Assembly: GCA_963834875.1 (NCBI GenBank)
Contig: CAWIDG010000002.1
Span: forward strand, 248,001-312,000
Length of the DNA stretch: 64,000 bases
Source of the DNA: DATAGF01 sp963834875
GTDB lineage: Bacteria > Actinomycetota > Thermoleophilia > Miltoncostaeales > Miltoncostaeaceae
Direction of reading: 5' to 3'
Position numbers and translations under genes: made by a program
In this document: piece by piece, positions 45,248-52,863 of the stretch
Layout of the letters: every line of letters begins with the position of its first letter
Position numbering within the stretch: the first letter of the stretch is position 1
The notes under the pieces: generated by a model
Database searches by the model: none
What the model saw: the letters and a program-made list of their open reading frames with translations, nothing else
What the model was told of the DNA's origin: nothing

Positions 45248-45916
45248 GTGGAGTACCTGCTGGCCTTCGGCGTCGTGTTCGCGATGACGATCACGCCGCT
45301 GCCGCTGCCGCCCTCCTGGCTGGTGCTGACCTACATCAGCCTGGAGCTCGACGCGAGCCCCGTGGGGGTGGTCGTCGCCGGCGCCCTCGGAGCCGGCGCG
45401 GGGAGGGTGGGGCTCGCCCTCTGGACGCGGGCGCTCGGCCCGCGGCTGATGACCGCGGGGACCCGGGCCAACGTCAACTACCTCGCCGCGCGGCTGCACG
45501 GGCGCCGGAGCCTGCTCGGGGTGGCGGCCCTGCTCGCCGTCGCCCCTCCACCCGCAGGGGCCCTCTACGCCGCCGCCGGCGTGCTGCGGGTCAACCTCGC
45601 CGTGGTCGGCGCGGCCGCCGTCGCGGGGCGGCTGGTGACCTACGGCCTCGGGGTGGGCCTGGCCGGCGCCGCCGCCGACGAGATCGCCGATCGCCTGCGC
45701 GACTGGGTGGCCCCGTGGACGATCGCCCTCGGGCTCCTCGGCGTCGTCGCGGTCCTGTGGCTGCTCGTGCGGATCGACTGGCGGGCCGCGATCGAGCGCC
45801 GGCGGCTCAGGCTCCGCCGCGCGACCCCCGCGGGCCAGGTGGCGTCAGCGGGAGACCCTCGCACGCCCCGCCGCCGGCGAGCCGGGCGCGCGCGGCCGTG
45901 GCGACCCGGGCGATGA
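45248..45916 (+). CDS. Membrane protein, possible VTT/SNARE-associated (DedA-like) fold
   Basis: The GTG at 45248 opens EYLLAFGVVFAMTITPLPLPPS. Re-entrant-looking hydrophobic segments with prolines (PPPAGALYAAAGVLRVNLAVV) and a final helix (TIALGLLGVVAVLWLLVRI) suggest a VTT-type transporter or scaffold. The last 35 residues are Arg/Pro-rich low complexity overlapping the serine-hydrolase gene by 110 nt. The true end is probably near 45830, with the stop lost to an indel. The gene is divergent from the DsbA-like gene. Confidence 0.55.
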   Translation: MEYLLAFGVVFAMTITPLPLPPSWLVLTYISLELDASPVGVVVAGALGAGAGRVGLALWTRALGPRLMTAGTRANVNYLAARLHGRRSLLGVAALLAVAPPPAGALYAAAGVLRVNLAVVGAAAVAGRLVTYGLGVGLAGAAADEIADRLRDWVAPWTIALGLLGVVAVLWLLVRIDWRAAIERRRLRLRRATPAGQVASAGDPRTPRRRRAGRARPWRPGR

Positions 45917-46943
45917 ACCGCTCGCCCGTGCCCGCGACCCCGGACGGGCTCCACGTCATGACCGCGGCCGCCACGGGGCCGCTGCGCAGGTACACGATCC
46001 CCGCGTCGTGCCGGACCTCGTCGGTGTACCCGGTCTTGTGGGCCACGGGCACGCCGGAGGGCAGCCCGGCGACGAGCTTGGTGGCGTCGCGGACGTCGAG
46101 CAGCCGGGCGAGCAGCTCGGAGCGGGCGGCGGACGCCCCGATCCCGATGCGCGCGACGCCGCCGCGGCCGATCGCGCCGCGGTGCACGGCGACCATCAGG
46201 CGGGCGAGCTCGTAGGGCGTGCTGATGAAGTTCGTGTAGAGCGAGGGGCTCCGGGTCGTCTCGATGGGAAGGGGCCGGCGCGCGTTCTCGATGATGAAGG
46301 GGCGGCGCACGAGCGAGCGGCCGAGGCCGAGGTCCCGCAGGGTCTGCGTCACCTGCGCAGCCCCCGCGTCGCCGGACCCCCCGCCGAGCGCCGCCAGCGC
46401 CGAGTTCGCCGCGCGGTCGTCCGAGTCGATGATCATCCGGTCGAGGGTCGGTCCCAGGGACGCGGCCCGCCCGCGACGGACCGCGTCGACGAGGATCGCG
46501 GCCTTCAGGGTGCTCGCGGCCGGGAACTGCGCGTCCGCGTTGACGGCCGCGCCGCAGCCGGTCACGAGGTGCTGGACGTAGACGCCGGTGACGGCCGCCA
46601 TGCCCGACGCGAGCCCCTCCACGTCGCGCTGGAGGCGGCGGTCCACGAAGCCCGGGATGCGCCCCGGCCGCAGGGCGCTCCGTGGCAGCGCCCGCACGCG
46701 AACCGTCGCCGACCAGCGCGCGCCGCCCCGGCCGATCGCCCTCACGCGCACCGGGTGGATCCCGGTCGGCACCGGCACGGACAGACGGCGCGGGCCCGGC
46801 GGCGGGCGCAGGCGCGCGGTGATGCGCCCGTCCGCCTGCACCTCGACCCGCTCGGTGCGCGGGCCCACGCGCACGGCGACGCGCCCGAAGCTGACGGCCG
46901 GCGCGGAGATGACCGGCGGCGGCGGGGCGGCGTGGGCGATCAC
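45807..46943 (-). CDS. Class A beta-lactamase-related serine hydrolase
   Basis: The GTG at 46943 overlaps the acyltransferase stop by 4 nt. After an Ala/Pro-rich start there is a beta-sandwich-like region (residues 15-85), then the hydrolase domain. The three active-site motifs are SxxK in AASTLKAAIL, SDN-like in IDSDDRAANSALAAL and KTG in VAHKTGYTDEVRHDAG. These proteins act as beta-lactamases or D,D-peptidases. No clear signal peptide is seen (VIAHAAPPPPVIS), so the start may be misplaced or the export signal damaged. Resistance cannot be inferred from sequence alone. Confidence 0.78.
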   Translation of the reverse strand: MIAHAAPPPPVISAPAVSFGRVAVRVGPRTERVEVQADGRITARLRPPPGPRRLSVPVPTGIHPVRVRAIGRGGARWSATVRVRALPRSALRPGRIPGFVDRRLQRDVEGLASGMAAVTGVYVQHLVTGCGAAVNADAQFPAASTLKAAILVDAVRRGRAASLGPTLDRMIIDSDDRAANSALAALGGGSGDAGAAQVTQTLRDLGLGRSLVRRPFIIENARRPLPIETTRSPSLYTNFISTPYELARLMVAVHRGAIGRGGVARIGIGASAARSELLARLLDVRDATKLVAGLPSGVPVAHKTGYTDEVRHDAGIVYLRSGPVAAAVMTWSPSGVAGTGERFIARVATAARARLAGGGACEGLPLTPPGPRGSRGGA

Positions 46944-47569
46944 GGGTGGGCCCGCATCATGGGCTCGAGCAGCTCCCCGATGGCGGCGCGCGTCCGGCGG
47001 GTGAGCTCCTTGGCCCGCTCGCGCCGCGGGCCGGTCTCGGGCACCGGGACCGGGTGGCCGAAGGCCACGAGCACCGGGCCGCGGCCGACCGGTCGCCAGC
47101 CGCGCATGAGGTGGTGAACGCCCCAGATCGCCGCAGGTATCACGGTCACGCCGGGCGTGAGGCCGAGGTGCCCGGCGCCCTCGAGGAAGTCGCCGAGCGG
47201 GGAGCCCCAGCCCGGCCGCCCTTCGGGGAACACGAGGATCAGCTCGCCGGCCTGGAGCTGGTCGCGGGCGTAGCGCAGGGCGCGGGTGTCGGCGCTGTCG
47301 GGACGCAGCGGGAACGCGCCGCAAGAGAACAGCAGCCACGAGAACGGCAGGTGGCGGAAGTGGCGGGCGTCGGCGAGGTACTGGGCCATCCTCGGCGCGC
47401 AGGCCACGCCCACGAAGGTCGGGTCGAGGTCGCCGACGTGGTTGGCGACGACGAGCACCCCGCCGCGGCGGGGGATGCGGCGGCGCCCGGCGATGCGGAA
47501 GCCGGCGAGCAACGACATCGTCGGGTACATCGTCCCGCGGGCGAGGTACCAGAACGCGCGGCGGCGCAC
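46940..47569 (-). CDS. 1-acyl-sn-glycerol-3-phosphate acyltransferase-like (PlsC family)
   Basis: The GTG at 47569 gives 209 residues; a CTG nine codons earlier (47597) follows the HesB-like stop even more closely. PlsC motifs are NHVGDLDP (H-x4-D), the substrate loop GAFPLRPDSADTRALRYA and VFPEGRPGWG. The enzyme likely acylates lysophosphatidic acid or a related lipid at the membrane. It lies downstream of the truncated HesB-like gene and is coupled to the serine hydrolase. Confidence 0.82.
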   Translation of the reverse strand: MRRRAFWYLARGTMYPTMSLLAGFRIAGRRRIPRRGGVLVVANHVGDLDPTFVGVACAPRMAQYLADARHFRHLPFSWLLFSCGAFPLRPDSADTRALRYARDQLQAGELILVFPEGRPGWGSPLGDFLEGAGHLGLTPGVTVIPAAIWGVHHLMRGWRPVGRGPVLVAFGHPVPVPETGPRRERAKELTRRTRAAIGELLEPMMRAHP

Positions 47570-47603
47570 GCGTCCGGCCGGGCGCCAGTGGACCCGGCTC
47601 AGG

Positions 47604-47897
47604 TCAGGCCTGGAAGCTCTTGCCGCAGCCGCAGGAGGACGTGGCGTTGGGGTTCTTGATGAGGAACCCGGCCCCCTGGAAGCCCTCCTCGTAGTCGAGC
47701 TCGACCCCCAGCAGATACGGCACGCTGAACCTGTCGACGATGACCCTGACGCCGTCGCCGTCGACGACCTCGTCCCCGTCCTCGGGCCCCGCCAGCGAGA
47801 GGTCGTACTCGAAGCCCGAGCAGCCGCCGGGGATGACCTGCACCCGCAGTCCGGCGGCGGGATCGGCCTCGTCCGCGAGCAGGGAGCGGAGCTTGTC
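47604..47897 (-). pseudogene. HesB/ErpA-type iron-sulfur assembly protein, 5' end missing
   Basis: The frame encodes DKLRSLLADEADPAAGLRVQ, then VIPGGCSGFEYDLSLAGPED, DRFSVPYLLGVELDYEEGFQ and finally ATSSCGCGKSFQA. The three Cys (GGCSGF and CGCGKSF) of A-type Fe-S carriers are present. About ten N-terminal residues and the start codon are missing: homology ends at 47897, exactly where an HD-GYP coding sequence begins on the other strand. An internal GTG at 47843 would give only the last 79 residues. The gene may be cut by a rearrangement or by a wrong join. Confidence 0.75.
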
Positions 47898-48172
47898 TGG
47901 GCTACCCGGACGGGCTGCGCGGCGAGCAGATCCCCCTCCCCTCCCGCATCGTGGCGGTCTGCGACGCCTACCAGGCGATCGTCAGCGACCGCCCGTACGA
48001 CCCGCCCCGGTCCCCGGAGGCCGCGGTCGAGGAGCTGCGGGAGGGCGCCGGCAGCCAGTTCGACCCCCGGGTCGTCCCAGCGTTCCTGCAGGTGCTCCGC
48101 GAGCGTGGAACGGCGGGGGGCCCGTCGGCGGCCGCAGCGATGGCGAGCCGCCCCCGGCCGGCCTCGTCCTAG
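47898..48172 (+). pseudogene. C-terminal fragment of an HD-GYP domain protein
   Basis: The frame reads GYPDGLRGEQIPLPSRIVAV, CDAYQAIVSDRPYDPP, then AVEELREGAGSQFDPRVVPAF and ends at TAG 48170-48172. This is the last third of an HD-GYP cyclic-di-GMP phosphodiesterase or a related HD hydrolase, starting inside the DGxGYP signature. The HD residues and everything before are missing, and no start codon precedes the homology. The stop codon lies inside the CCTAGG target duplication of the IS element. Confidence 0.78.
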
Positions 48173-48173
48173 G
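48168..48173. repeat. Target-site duplication of the IS element, left copy (CCTAGG)
   Basis: CCTAGG here is repeated at 49232-49237 on the other side of the element. IS481-type elements are known to prefer NCTAGN sites and to duplicate them. Confidence 0.8.
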
Positions 48174-49231
48174 TGTCCTACCCACGGACGTTGTGAACGC
48201 GGCTGATCGGCGGCCGGTCCCCAAGCGAGCTGTGGTGCCGGCGCCGATTGTAGGTCCTGACCCAGCTTGAGAGGGCTCGCGCGCGAGCGGCAGAGGACGG
48301 CCACTCGTGGGCGTAGGCCCACTCGGCCCTGAGGGTCTGGATGAAGCGCTCCGCCTTCCCGTTCCAGCGCGGCGTGTAGGGCGGGATGAGGATCTGGCGG
48401 GCGCCGGCGCGCTCGAGGGCCGCGGCGAAGACGGCCGCGCGGCGGTAGGCGAGGGCGCCGTCGGTCATCACCGCCTCGGCCGGTCCGAGGCCCAGCTCGC
48501 GAAAGTGGGCCAGCGCCCGCTCCAGGAAGGCGGCGCAGGTGGGGGCCCGCTCGTCGGGGTGCTGCTCGACGTAGGCATAGCGGCTGTGGTCATCGACGGC
48601 CACGTGCACGAAGGCCTGGCCCATGCCGTCATTGAGATGCGAGCCGGCCGCCCGGCCCCGGGTGCGGTGGCCGGGCCGGCCAAAGCGCGCCAGGCGAGCG
48701 GTGTCGATGTGGATCAGCGCCCCCGGCCGGGCCCACTCATAGCGGCGCGTGAGCGGCCGCGGGCCGGTGCGCCGACGCGAAAGGCCGTGGCGATGCAGGA
48801 CCTTCCAGATCGTCGAGCGGGCGCGCCGGCAGATGTGGGCCAGCCGCCCCGGGCCCAGGTTGGTCGCCTTGCGCGCGGCCAGGATGGGCGCCTCGGCCTC
48901 GGCGCTCAGGCGCCGGGGTTGGCGGTGGGGGCGGCTGGAGCGGTCGGCCAGGCAGGTTCCGCGTGCCCGGTCGGGCTCGCCGGCATCGGCCCAGCGGTGC
49001 CACCAGCGGTGGGCGGTCGCCGGGGCGACGCTCAGGGCCGCCGCGGCGGCCCTGATGGAGTGGCCCTGCTCGATCAGGCCGACCAGGCGCCGACGTCCGG
49101 CCAAGCCGAGGGCCGCGTTAGCGTGCAGCTGCATCCGGGTCTCCTTCGAGGAGGTGTAGGTCTGGCGACCCACAGCCTCACCGGAGGCCCGGATGCCTCC
49201 TCAGCCGTTCACAACGTGTGTGGGCGGCGCA
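48174..49231 (-). mobile_element. IS481-family insertion sequence, complete
   Basis: The element is 1058 bp. The left end reads TGTCCTACCCAC and the right end, reversed, TGCGCCGCCCAC; both are followed by CGTTGTGAACG at the same distance, giving imperfect terminal inverted repeats of about 26 bp. CCTAGG flanks both ends. A single intact transposase gene fills the element on the minus strand. Intact repeats, gene and target duplication point to a recent insertion. Confidence 0.9.
48178..49134 (-). CDS. IS481-family DDE transposase
   Basis: The ATG at 49134 is chosen for AAGGAG 7 nt upstream and because MQLHANAALGLAGRRRLVGL is the standard IS481 opening. An HTH domain (SIRAAAAALSVAPATAHRWWHRW) is followed by an rve-type catalytic core with Asp in LIHIDTARLARF, Asp in AVMTDGALAY and Glu in WNGKAERFIQTLRAEW. 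The end YNRRRHHSSLGDRPPISRV is also typical. The 318 residues are unbroken, so the enzyme may be active. Confidence 0.93.
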   Translation of the reverse strand: MQLHANAALGLAGRRRLVGLIEQGHSIRAAAAALSVAPATAHRWWHRWADAGEPDRARGTCLADRSSRPHRQPRRLSAEAEAPILAARKATNLGPGRLAHICRRARSTIWKVLHRHGLSRRRTGPRPLTRRYEWARPGALIHIDTARLARFGRPGHRTRGRAAGSHLNDGMGQAFVHVAVDDHSRYAYVEQHPDERAPTCAAFLERALAHFRELGLGPAEAVMTDGALAYRRAAVFAAALERAGARQILIPPYTPRWNGKAERFIQTLRAEWAYAHEWPSSAARARALSSWVRTYNRRRHHSSLGDRPPISRVHNVRG

Positions 49232-49237
49232 CCTAGG
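49232..49237. repeat. Target-site duplication of the IS element, right copy (CCTAGG)
   Basis: This matches 48168-48173. The reverse-strand TAG within it (49233-49235) is the stop codon of the small zinc-ribbon gene that follows. Confidence 0.8.
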
Positions 49238-49460
49238 ACGCCTCCGGGGAGGGGCGTGGGAGCTCCCGGCCGCACGCCGGGCACCGCCACACGTCCACGG
49301 TCTTGTCCCTGGGGACCGCCTTGCCGCCCTGCAGCCCATGGCTCCGCATCACCCGGGTGGTCGGCCTCATGGTGATGCCGTCCTTGGGACAGGCCGGCGG
49401 GCCGGCGCTCTGGCTCTCGTCGCCCATGGCGGCTGACCCTAGCATCGCGCTCTCTCCCAC
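49233..49460 (-). CDS. Small zinc-ribbon protein (75 aa)
   Basis: The protein has a CPxD pair near residue 24 (PPACPKDGITM) and a CxxC pair near 60 (DVWRCPACGREL), which together could bind one zinc. In between is TRVMRSHGLQGGKAVPRDKT. The start may instead be the ATG at 49427 (MGDESQSAGPP). Such ribbons often bind nucleic acid or a partner protein; no family is assigned. Its stop lies in the IS target duplication. Confidence 0.55.
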   Translation of the reverse strand: MGESAMLGSAAMGDESQSAGPPACPKDGITMRPTTRVMRSHGLQGGKAVPRDKTVDVWRCPACGRELPRPSPEAS

Positions 49461-49548
49461 TGGCTATGCGGACGACGCCCGAACGGATAGCGTTCACGGC
49501 CAGGACTGCCGCGCTGGATCGCGGCCCACGACGAGCGGGAGGGGTGGG

Positions 49549-49992
49549 GTGAGCACAGACGACATGGACGAGCTGGGCCCGATCGACGTGGTGGTGATCG
49601 GCTTCCCGGCCGATGCGCCCATGACGGGCGAGGCCGCGCCGCTGCTGGTGGACCTCGTGGACCGCGGGATCATCCGCGTGCTCGACGTCCTCTTCGTCAC
49701 CAAGGGCGAGGACGGCGCCGTGGCCGGCTTCAACGTGGACGGCATCGAGCCGGGCCGGGTCGGCGACTTCACGGTCTTCGAGGGCGCCAGCTCGGGCCTC
49801 CTGGGGGACGACGACGCCGAGTCGGCCGCCGCGGCCATGGAGCCCGGCGAGTCGGCCGTGGTGATCATCTACGAGAACACCTGGGCGGCCCCGTTCGCCG
49901 CCGCGGTGCGCCGTAACGGTGGACAGCTCATCGCCACCCAGCGCATCCCGACGCAGGACCTGATCGCGGCCCTCGACGCCACCGAGGACTGA
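49549..49992 (+). CDS. DUF6325-family protein
   Basis: The GTG at 49549 has GGGAGGG 4-10 nt upstream. The 147 residues start STDDMDELGPIDVVVIGFPA and contain VDLVDRGIIRVLDVLFVTKG and ESAVVIIYENTWAAPFAAAV. This is an alpha/beta fold with an acidic middle, matching DUF6325. In actinobacteria the family is commonly followed by a small SHOCT-domain protein, as here. It is thought to act in envelope or stress contexts, but no role is established. Confidence 0.72.
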   Translation: MSTDDMDELGPIDVVVIGFPADAPMTGEAAPLLVDLVDRGIIRVLDVLFVTKGEDGAVAGFNVDGIEPGRVGDFTVFEGASSGLLGDDDAESAAAAMEPGESAVVIIYENTWAAPFAAAVRRNGGQLIATQRIPTQDLIAALDATED

Positions 49993-50017
49993 CCGACGAC
50001 CGAAGGAGGAGACGCAG

Positions 50018-50302
50018 ATGGGACTCTTAAGGGCGGTGGGCCGCACGGCGGTGGTCGCGGGCACCGCGACCGCGGTGTCGAATCGCGTCAGCCGCCGTCA
50101 GGCCGGGCGCTGGGAGGAGCAGCAGCAGGCCGACGCGGATGAGGCCCAGCAGGCCCAGGCCGCGGAGGCGCCCCCGCCTCCCGCCGCGCCGGCCGAGCCG
50201 GACTACGTGGCCGAGCTGAATCAGCTCGCCCAGCTCAAGTCCCAGGGCATCATCACCGACGAGGAGTTCGAGGCCAAGAAGAAGCAGCTGCTCGGGATCT
50301 GA
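50018..50302 (+). CDS. SHOCT-domain protein
   Basis: AAGGAGGAG precedes the ATG. The 94-residue protein has an N-terminal small helical part (LLRAVGRTAVVAGTATAVSN), a Gln/Ala/Pro-rich linker and a C-terminal SHOCT motif AELNQLAQLKSQGIITDEEF followed by EAKKKQLLGI. SHOCT is an oligomerisation or membrane-recruitment motif. It follows the DUF6325 gene by 25 nt and is probably co-transcribed. Confidence 0.82.
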   Translation: MGLLRAVGRTAVVAGTATAVSNRVSRRQAGRWEEQQQADADEAQQAQAAEAPPPPAAPAEPDYVAELNQLAQLKSQGIITDEEFEAKKKQLLGI

Positions 50303-50304
50303 GC

Positions 50305-50339
50305 CCGCGGCGCCGCTCGAGCGCGGCGGCGCGCCGCGG
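50305..50339. terminator. GC-rich hairpin between convergent genes
   Basis: CCGCGG at 50305 pairs with CCGCGG at 50334-50339, and CGCCGC at 50311 pairs with GCGGCG at 50326, with a 2-nt bulge and a 9-nt loop. It follows the SHOCT stop by 2 nt and lies ahead of the convergent DUF72 gene end, so it could terminate from both sides. Confidence 0.6.
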
Positions 50340-50397
50340 CCCTGGGCGCGCATCGGCGGCGTCGTGGTCGCCTGCCGCTGGACCGGCCCGAGTGCGG

Positions 50398-51304
50398 CTA
50401 CGCGCGCGCCGGCGAGCATCTCGCGGAAGTCCGCCGCGTTGCGCAGCGCGTGGTCGCGCGCGTTGTTGTTGAAGACCACGGCCACCTCCTGGGCGCGCTC
50501 GGCCATGTCGAGCACCGGGTCGAGCCACTCCTCCATCTCCTGATCGGAGTAGACGTGGTCGAAGCGCTCGGCCACGGTGCGGCCGGTGTTCCAGGTCGCG
50601 GCGTTCCGCCCGTGCAGGCGCAGGTAGGCGAGGCCGGGCGTCGTCACCTCGACGATCGGCGGCATCACGTTCTTGGCGTCGATCCGGGGGGCGTCCACGG
50701 CCACCCAGGCGGCGTCGTGGGCGCCGAGCAGCTCGGCGGCGGCCTCGCGCTCGCCGGGCTCGGCCCAGGAGCGGTGGCGGAACTCGACCGCCGCGCGCGC
50801 CGGGCGCAGGCGCGAGAGGATCCGCCCGAGCTCCTCCCGCTGGCGCGGCCCGGAGACGACGTACGGCGGCAGCTGCACGAGGACCGCCCCGAGCTTGTCG
50901 CCCAGCGGCCCGACGGCCTCGAGGAGGGAGTCGATGACCGCGTCGCGCAGCTCGCGGCTGGCGCGCCGGATGCGGCCCTTCGCGTCGTGGGAGGCGGGCA
51001 GCTCCCGCAGCGGCGGGGGCAGGCGCCCCGGCTCGGAGGGGTGCCCCGAGATGACCTGATGCGCCTTCACGTGGAAGCGGAAGCCGTCGGGGGTGCGCTC
51101 GGCCCACGCGGCGGTGGTCTCGACCGTCGGCAGGGCGTAGAAGCTCGAGTTCACCTCGACCATGGGGAAGCGGCCGGCGTAGTAGCGCAGCCGGGCCTCC
51201 GCGTCGTCCTTCACGTCGGGCGGATACCAGCCGGCCTTGATGAACTCGGGGTCGGTCCACGACGCCGTCCCCACGCGGACCCGCTCCGCCGCCGGGCGGC
51301 TCAT
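50398..51304 (-). CDS. DUF72-family protein
   Basis: The protein begins MSRPAAERVRVGTASWTDPE and has the DUF72 TIM-barrel features: FPMVEVNSSFYALPTVETTA, WAERTPDGFRFHVKAHQVIS, LVQLPPYVVSG, AVEFRHRSWAEPG and VVFNNNARDHALRNAADF. The family is very widespread and its function is unknown. The open frame continues far past the usual end into the SHOCT gene; a slip in GCGCGCGCGTAG near 50398 would restore a TAG right after the final LAGAR. About 300 residues. The start overlaps the ccmH stop by 4 nt. Confidence 0.85.
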
Positions 51305-51744
51305 CGCATCCGGCGCAGCTCGTCCTCGAGCCGGCGGGCCTCCTCGGCCGTGGGCGGCGGGGCGTCGGGCCCCGCGGCCGCCGGCCGCCGCCGGGACCAG
51401 GTCCAGGCGAGGAGCCCGATCCCCACGATGCCCGCGAGGACCGCGAGCCCGGGGACGAGCCAGGCGATCAGGTCGAACCCGGACTTGGGCGGCGTCGCGA
51501 GCACGCCCTCGCCGAACTCGGCCACCAGGCCGTCGATGATCCGCTGCTTCTCCCAGCCGCGGTCGATCCGCTCGGCGATGTACCGCTTCATGTCCGACGC
51601 GGCCGGGGAGTTCGACACGTCGAGCGGCGTGTTGCAGGTCGGGCAGCGCACCTCGCGCGCCACCTCGCTGACCGTGACGGCCCCCGCGGCCGCCGGCAGC
51701 GCCACCAGGGCGAGGAGGGCGAGGATGAGCGCCGCCCCCCTCAC
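51301..51744 (-). CDS. ccmH: Cytochrome c maturation protein CcmH-like
   Basis: The GTG at 51744 overlaps the upstream stop. A signal sequence or N-terminal helix (LILALLALVALPAAAGAV) precedes the CcmH domain with the redox pair Cys34-Cys37 in EVRCPTCNTPLDVSNSP. Then come MKRYIAERIDRGWEKQRIID and a C-terminal membrane helix (LIAWLVPGLAVLAGIVGIGLLAW). CcmH keeps apocytochrome c cysteines reduced for heme attachment on the outer face of the membrane. The pairing with a TlpA/CcmG-like gene supports this. Confidence 0.85.
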   Translation of the reverse strand: MRGAALILALLALVALPAAAGAVTVSEVAREVRCPTCNTPLDVSNSPAASDMKRYIAERIDRGWEKQRIIDGLVAEFGEGVLATPPKSGFDLIAWLVPGLAVLAGIVGIGLLAWTWSRRRPAAAGPDAPPPTAEEARRLEDELRRMR

Positions 51745-52313
51745 AGCTGGTCGATCGCGGTCGTGAGCTGGGCCGGGTCGCTGAGCTCGCCCACCACCTT
51801 CAGGGCGATGCGGCCCTCGGGGTCGATCACGAAGGTCTCCGGGAGCCCCGTGAGCTCGTAGTCGCGGTAGGCCTCGTCGCCGGCCTCGCGCAGCGAGGGG
51901 TAGGCGATCCCGAACTCGCGCGCGAACGCCAGGGCCTCCTCGCTGAGGTCCTGGACGTCGAGGCCCAGCACCAGCGCCTCCCCGGAGGCGCGATAGCGCT
52001 GGGCGACCTCGTTGAGGATCGGCGCCTCGCGCTCGCAGGGCTCGCACCAGGACGCCCAGAAGTTGAGCACGACCGTCCGGCCGGCCAGGTCGTCGAGCGA
52101 CACCTCCTCGCCGACCGGGCCGATGCCGTCGGCGGCGAGCAGCACCGGCGCCGTGAACGCGGGCGCGTCGGGCCGCTCTCCCTCCTCGAGGGCGTCCTGG
52201 ATCGAGGTGCCGACGTCGCGGTTGGCGAGGCCGAGCACGAGCAGCACGATCACGCCCGCGACGATGCCGCCGCCCACGATCGCCGCGATGGTGCGCCGGC
52301 GATCCCATTCCAT
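51741..52313 (-). CDS. TlpA/CcmG-like membrane-anchored thioredoxin
   Basis: The ATG at 52313 opens EWDRRRTIAAIVGGGIVAGV, an N-terminal membrane anchor. The thioredoxin fold carries the active site NFWASWCEPCEREAPIL with Cys90 and Cys93, and the cis-Pro region LTGLPETFVIDPEGRIALKV. The 190 residues face outside the membrane. With CcmH it should supply reductant for cytochrome c maturation. The stop overlaps the ccmH start. Confidence 0.87.
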   Translation of the reverse strand: MEWDRRRTIAAIVGGGIVAGVIVLLVLGLANRDVGTSIQDALEEGERPDAPAFTAPVLLAADGIGPVGEEVSLDDLAGRTVVLNFWASWCEPCEREAPILNEVAQRYRASGEALVLGLDVQDLSEEALAFAREFGIAYPSLREAGDEAYRDYELTGLPETFVIDPEGRIALKVVGELSDPAQLTTAIDQL

Positions 52314-52329
52314 GCGGCCAGCGTAGCGG

Positions 52330-52814
52330 TTAGGAGGCGCCGTCCTCCGCGGGGCCGGGCCCCCGCTCCTCGCGCTCGCCACGGCGCTCGATCGAGTCCT
52401 CGAAGCGCTGGATGACCCAGTCGGGGACGGGCCCCTCGGGCGACGGCTCCTGCGCCTCGACGGGCTCGGCCGGCTCGGCGGGCTCCGTCGCCGCGGCGGC
52501 GCCGTTGTCGGGCCCGGGGGCCGCCGGCTCCTCCGGGCGCTCGGGGCGGACGGCGGCGTGATGGCCCTCGCGCGGAGCAGGTCCTCACCCGTCGCCTGCG
52601 GCCGCACCTCGGCCAGGACGTCCTCGCCGAGGATGACCAGGATCCGCCACGACCGCGCGCCGCCGCCGTGGATGACCTCCAGGCGGGCGCGCTCGAGCTC
52701 GGCCGCCTCGCGCGCCTCCTCCTCGGTGCGGTGCTCGGAGATGACGGACCGCTGGGCCACGGCCTGCCCCGAGACCCCCTCGACCACGACCTCGTAGCGG
52801 CGGCGGAACTTCAC
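52330..52814 (-). CDS. Hypothetical protein, conserved N-terminus and acidic tail (one frameshift)
   Basis: The N-terminal 70 residues (MKFRRRYEVVVEGVSGQAVA, RTEEEAREAAELERARLEV, SWRILVILGEDVLAEVRPQA) form a small beta-alpha-beta domain. Near 52575 the sequence CCGCGCGAG seems to contain an extra GC; in the other frame the tail reads EGHHAAVRPERPEEPAAPG, then many Glu/Pro/Ala, then VPDWVIQRFEDSIERRGERE and TAA at 52330. About 160 residues. No family is recognised. It lies between trpC and the CcmG-like gene. Confidence 0.6.
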
Positions 52815-52863
52815 GGCACCGCGTTCGACCTCGGGGGCCCCGACCCTTCCCCCGCGGCCCGGC

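Noticed and set aside
43232..45499. A 755-codon minus-strand frame across the LLM and DsbA genes
   Set aside because: It changes from one shadow to another and holds no conserved motif; real genes with motifs occupy both strands here.
45807..46943. Antibiotic-resistance beta-lactamase
   Set aside because: The S-x-x-K, SDD and KTG motifs only show the superfamily. The Omega-loop Glu and close similarity to a known lactamase could not be shown, so resistance is not claimed.
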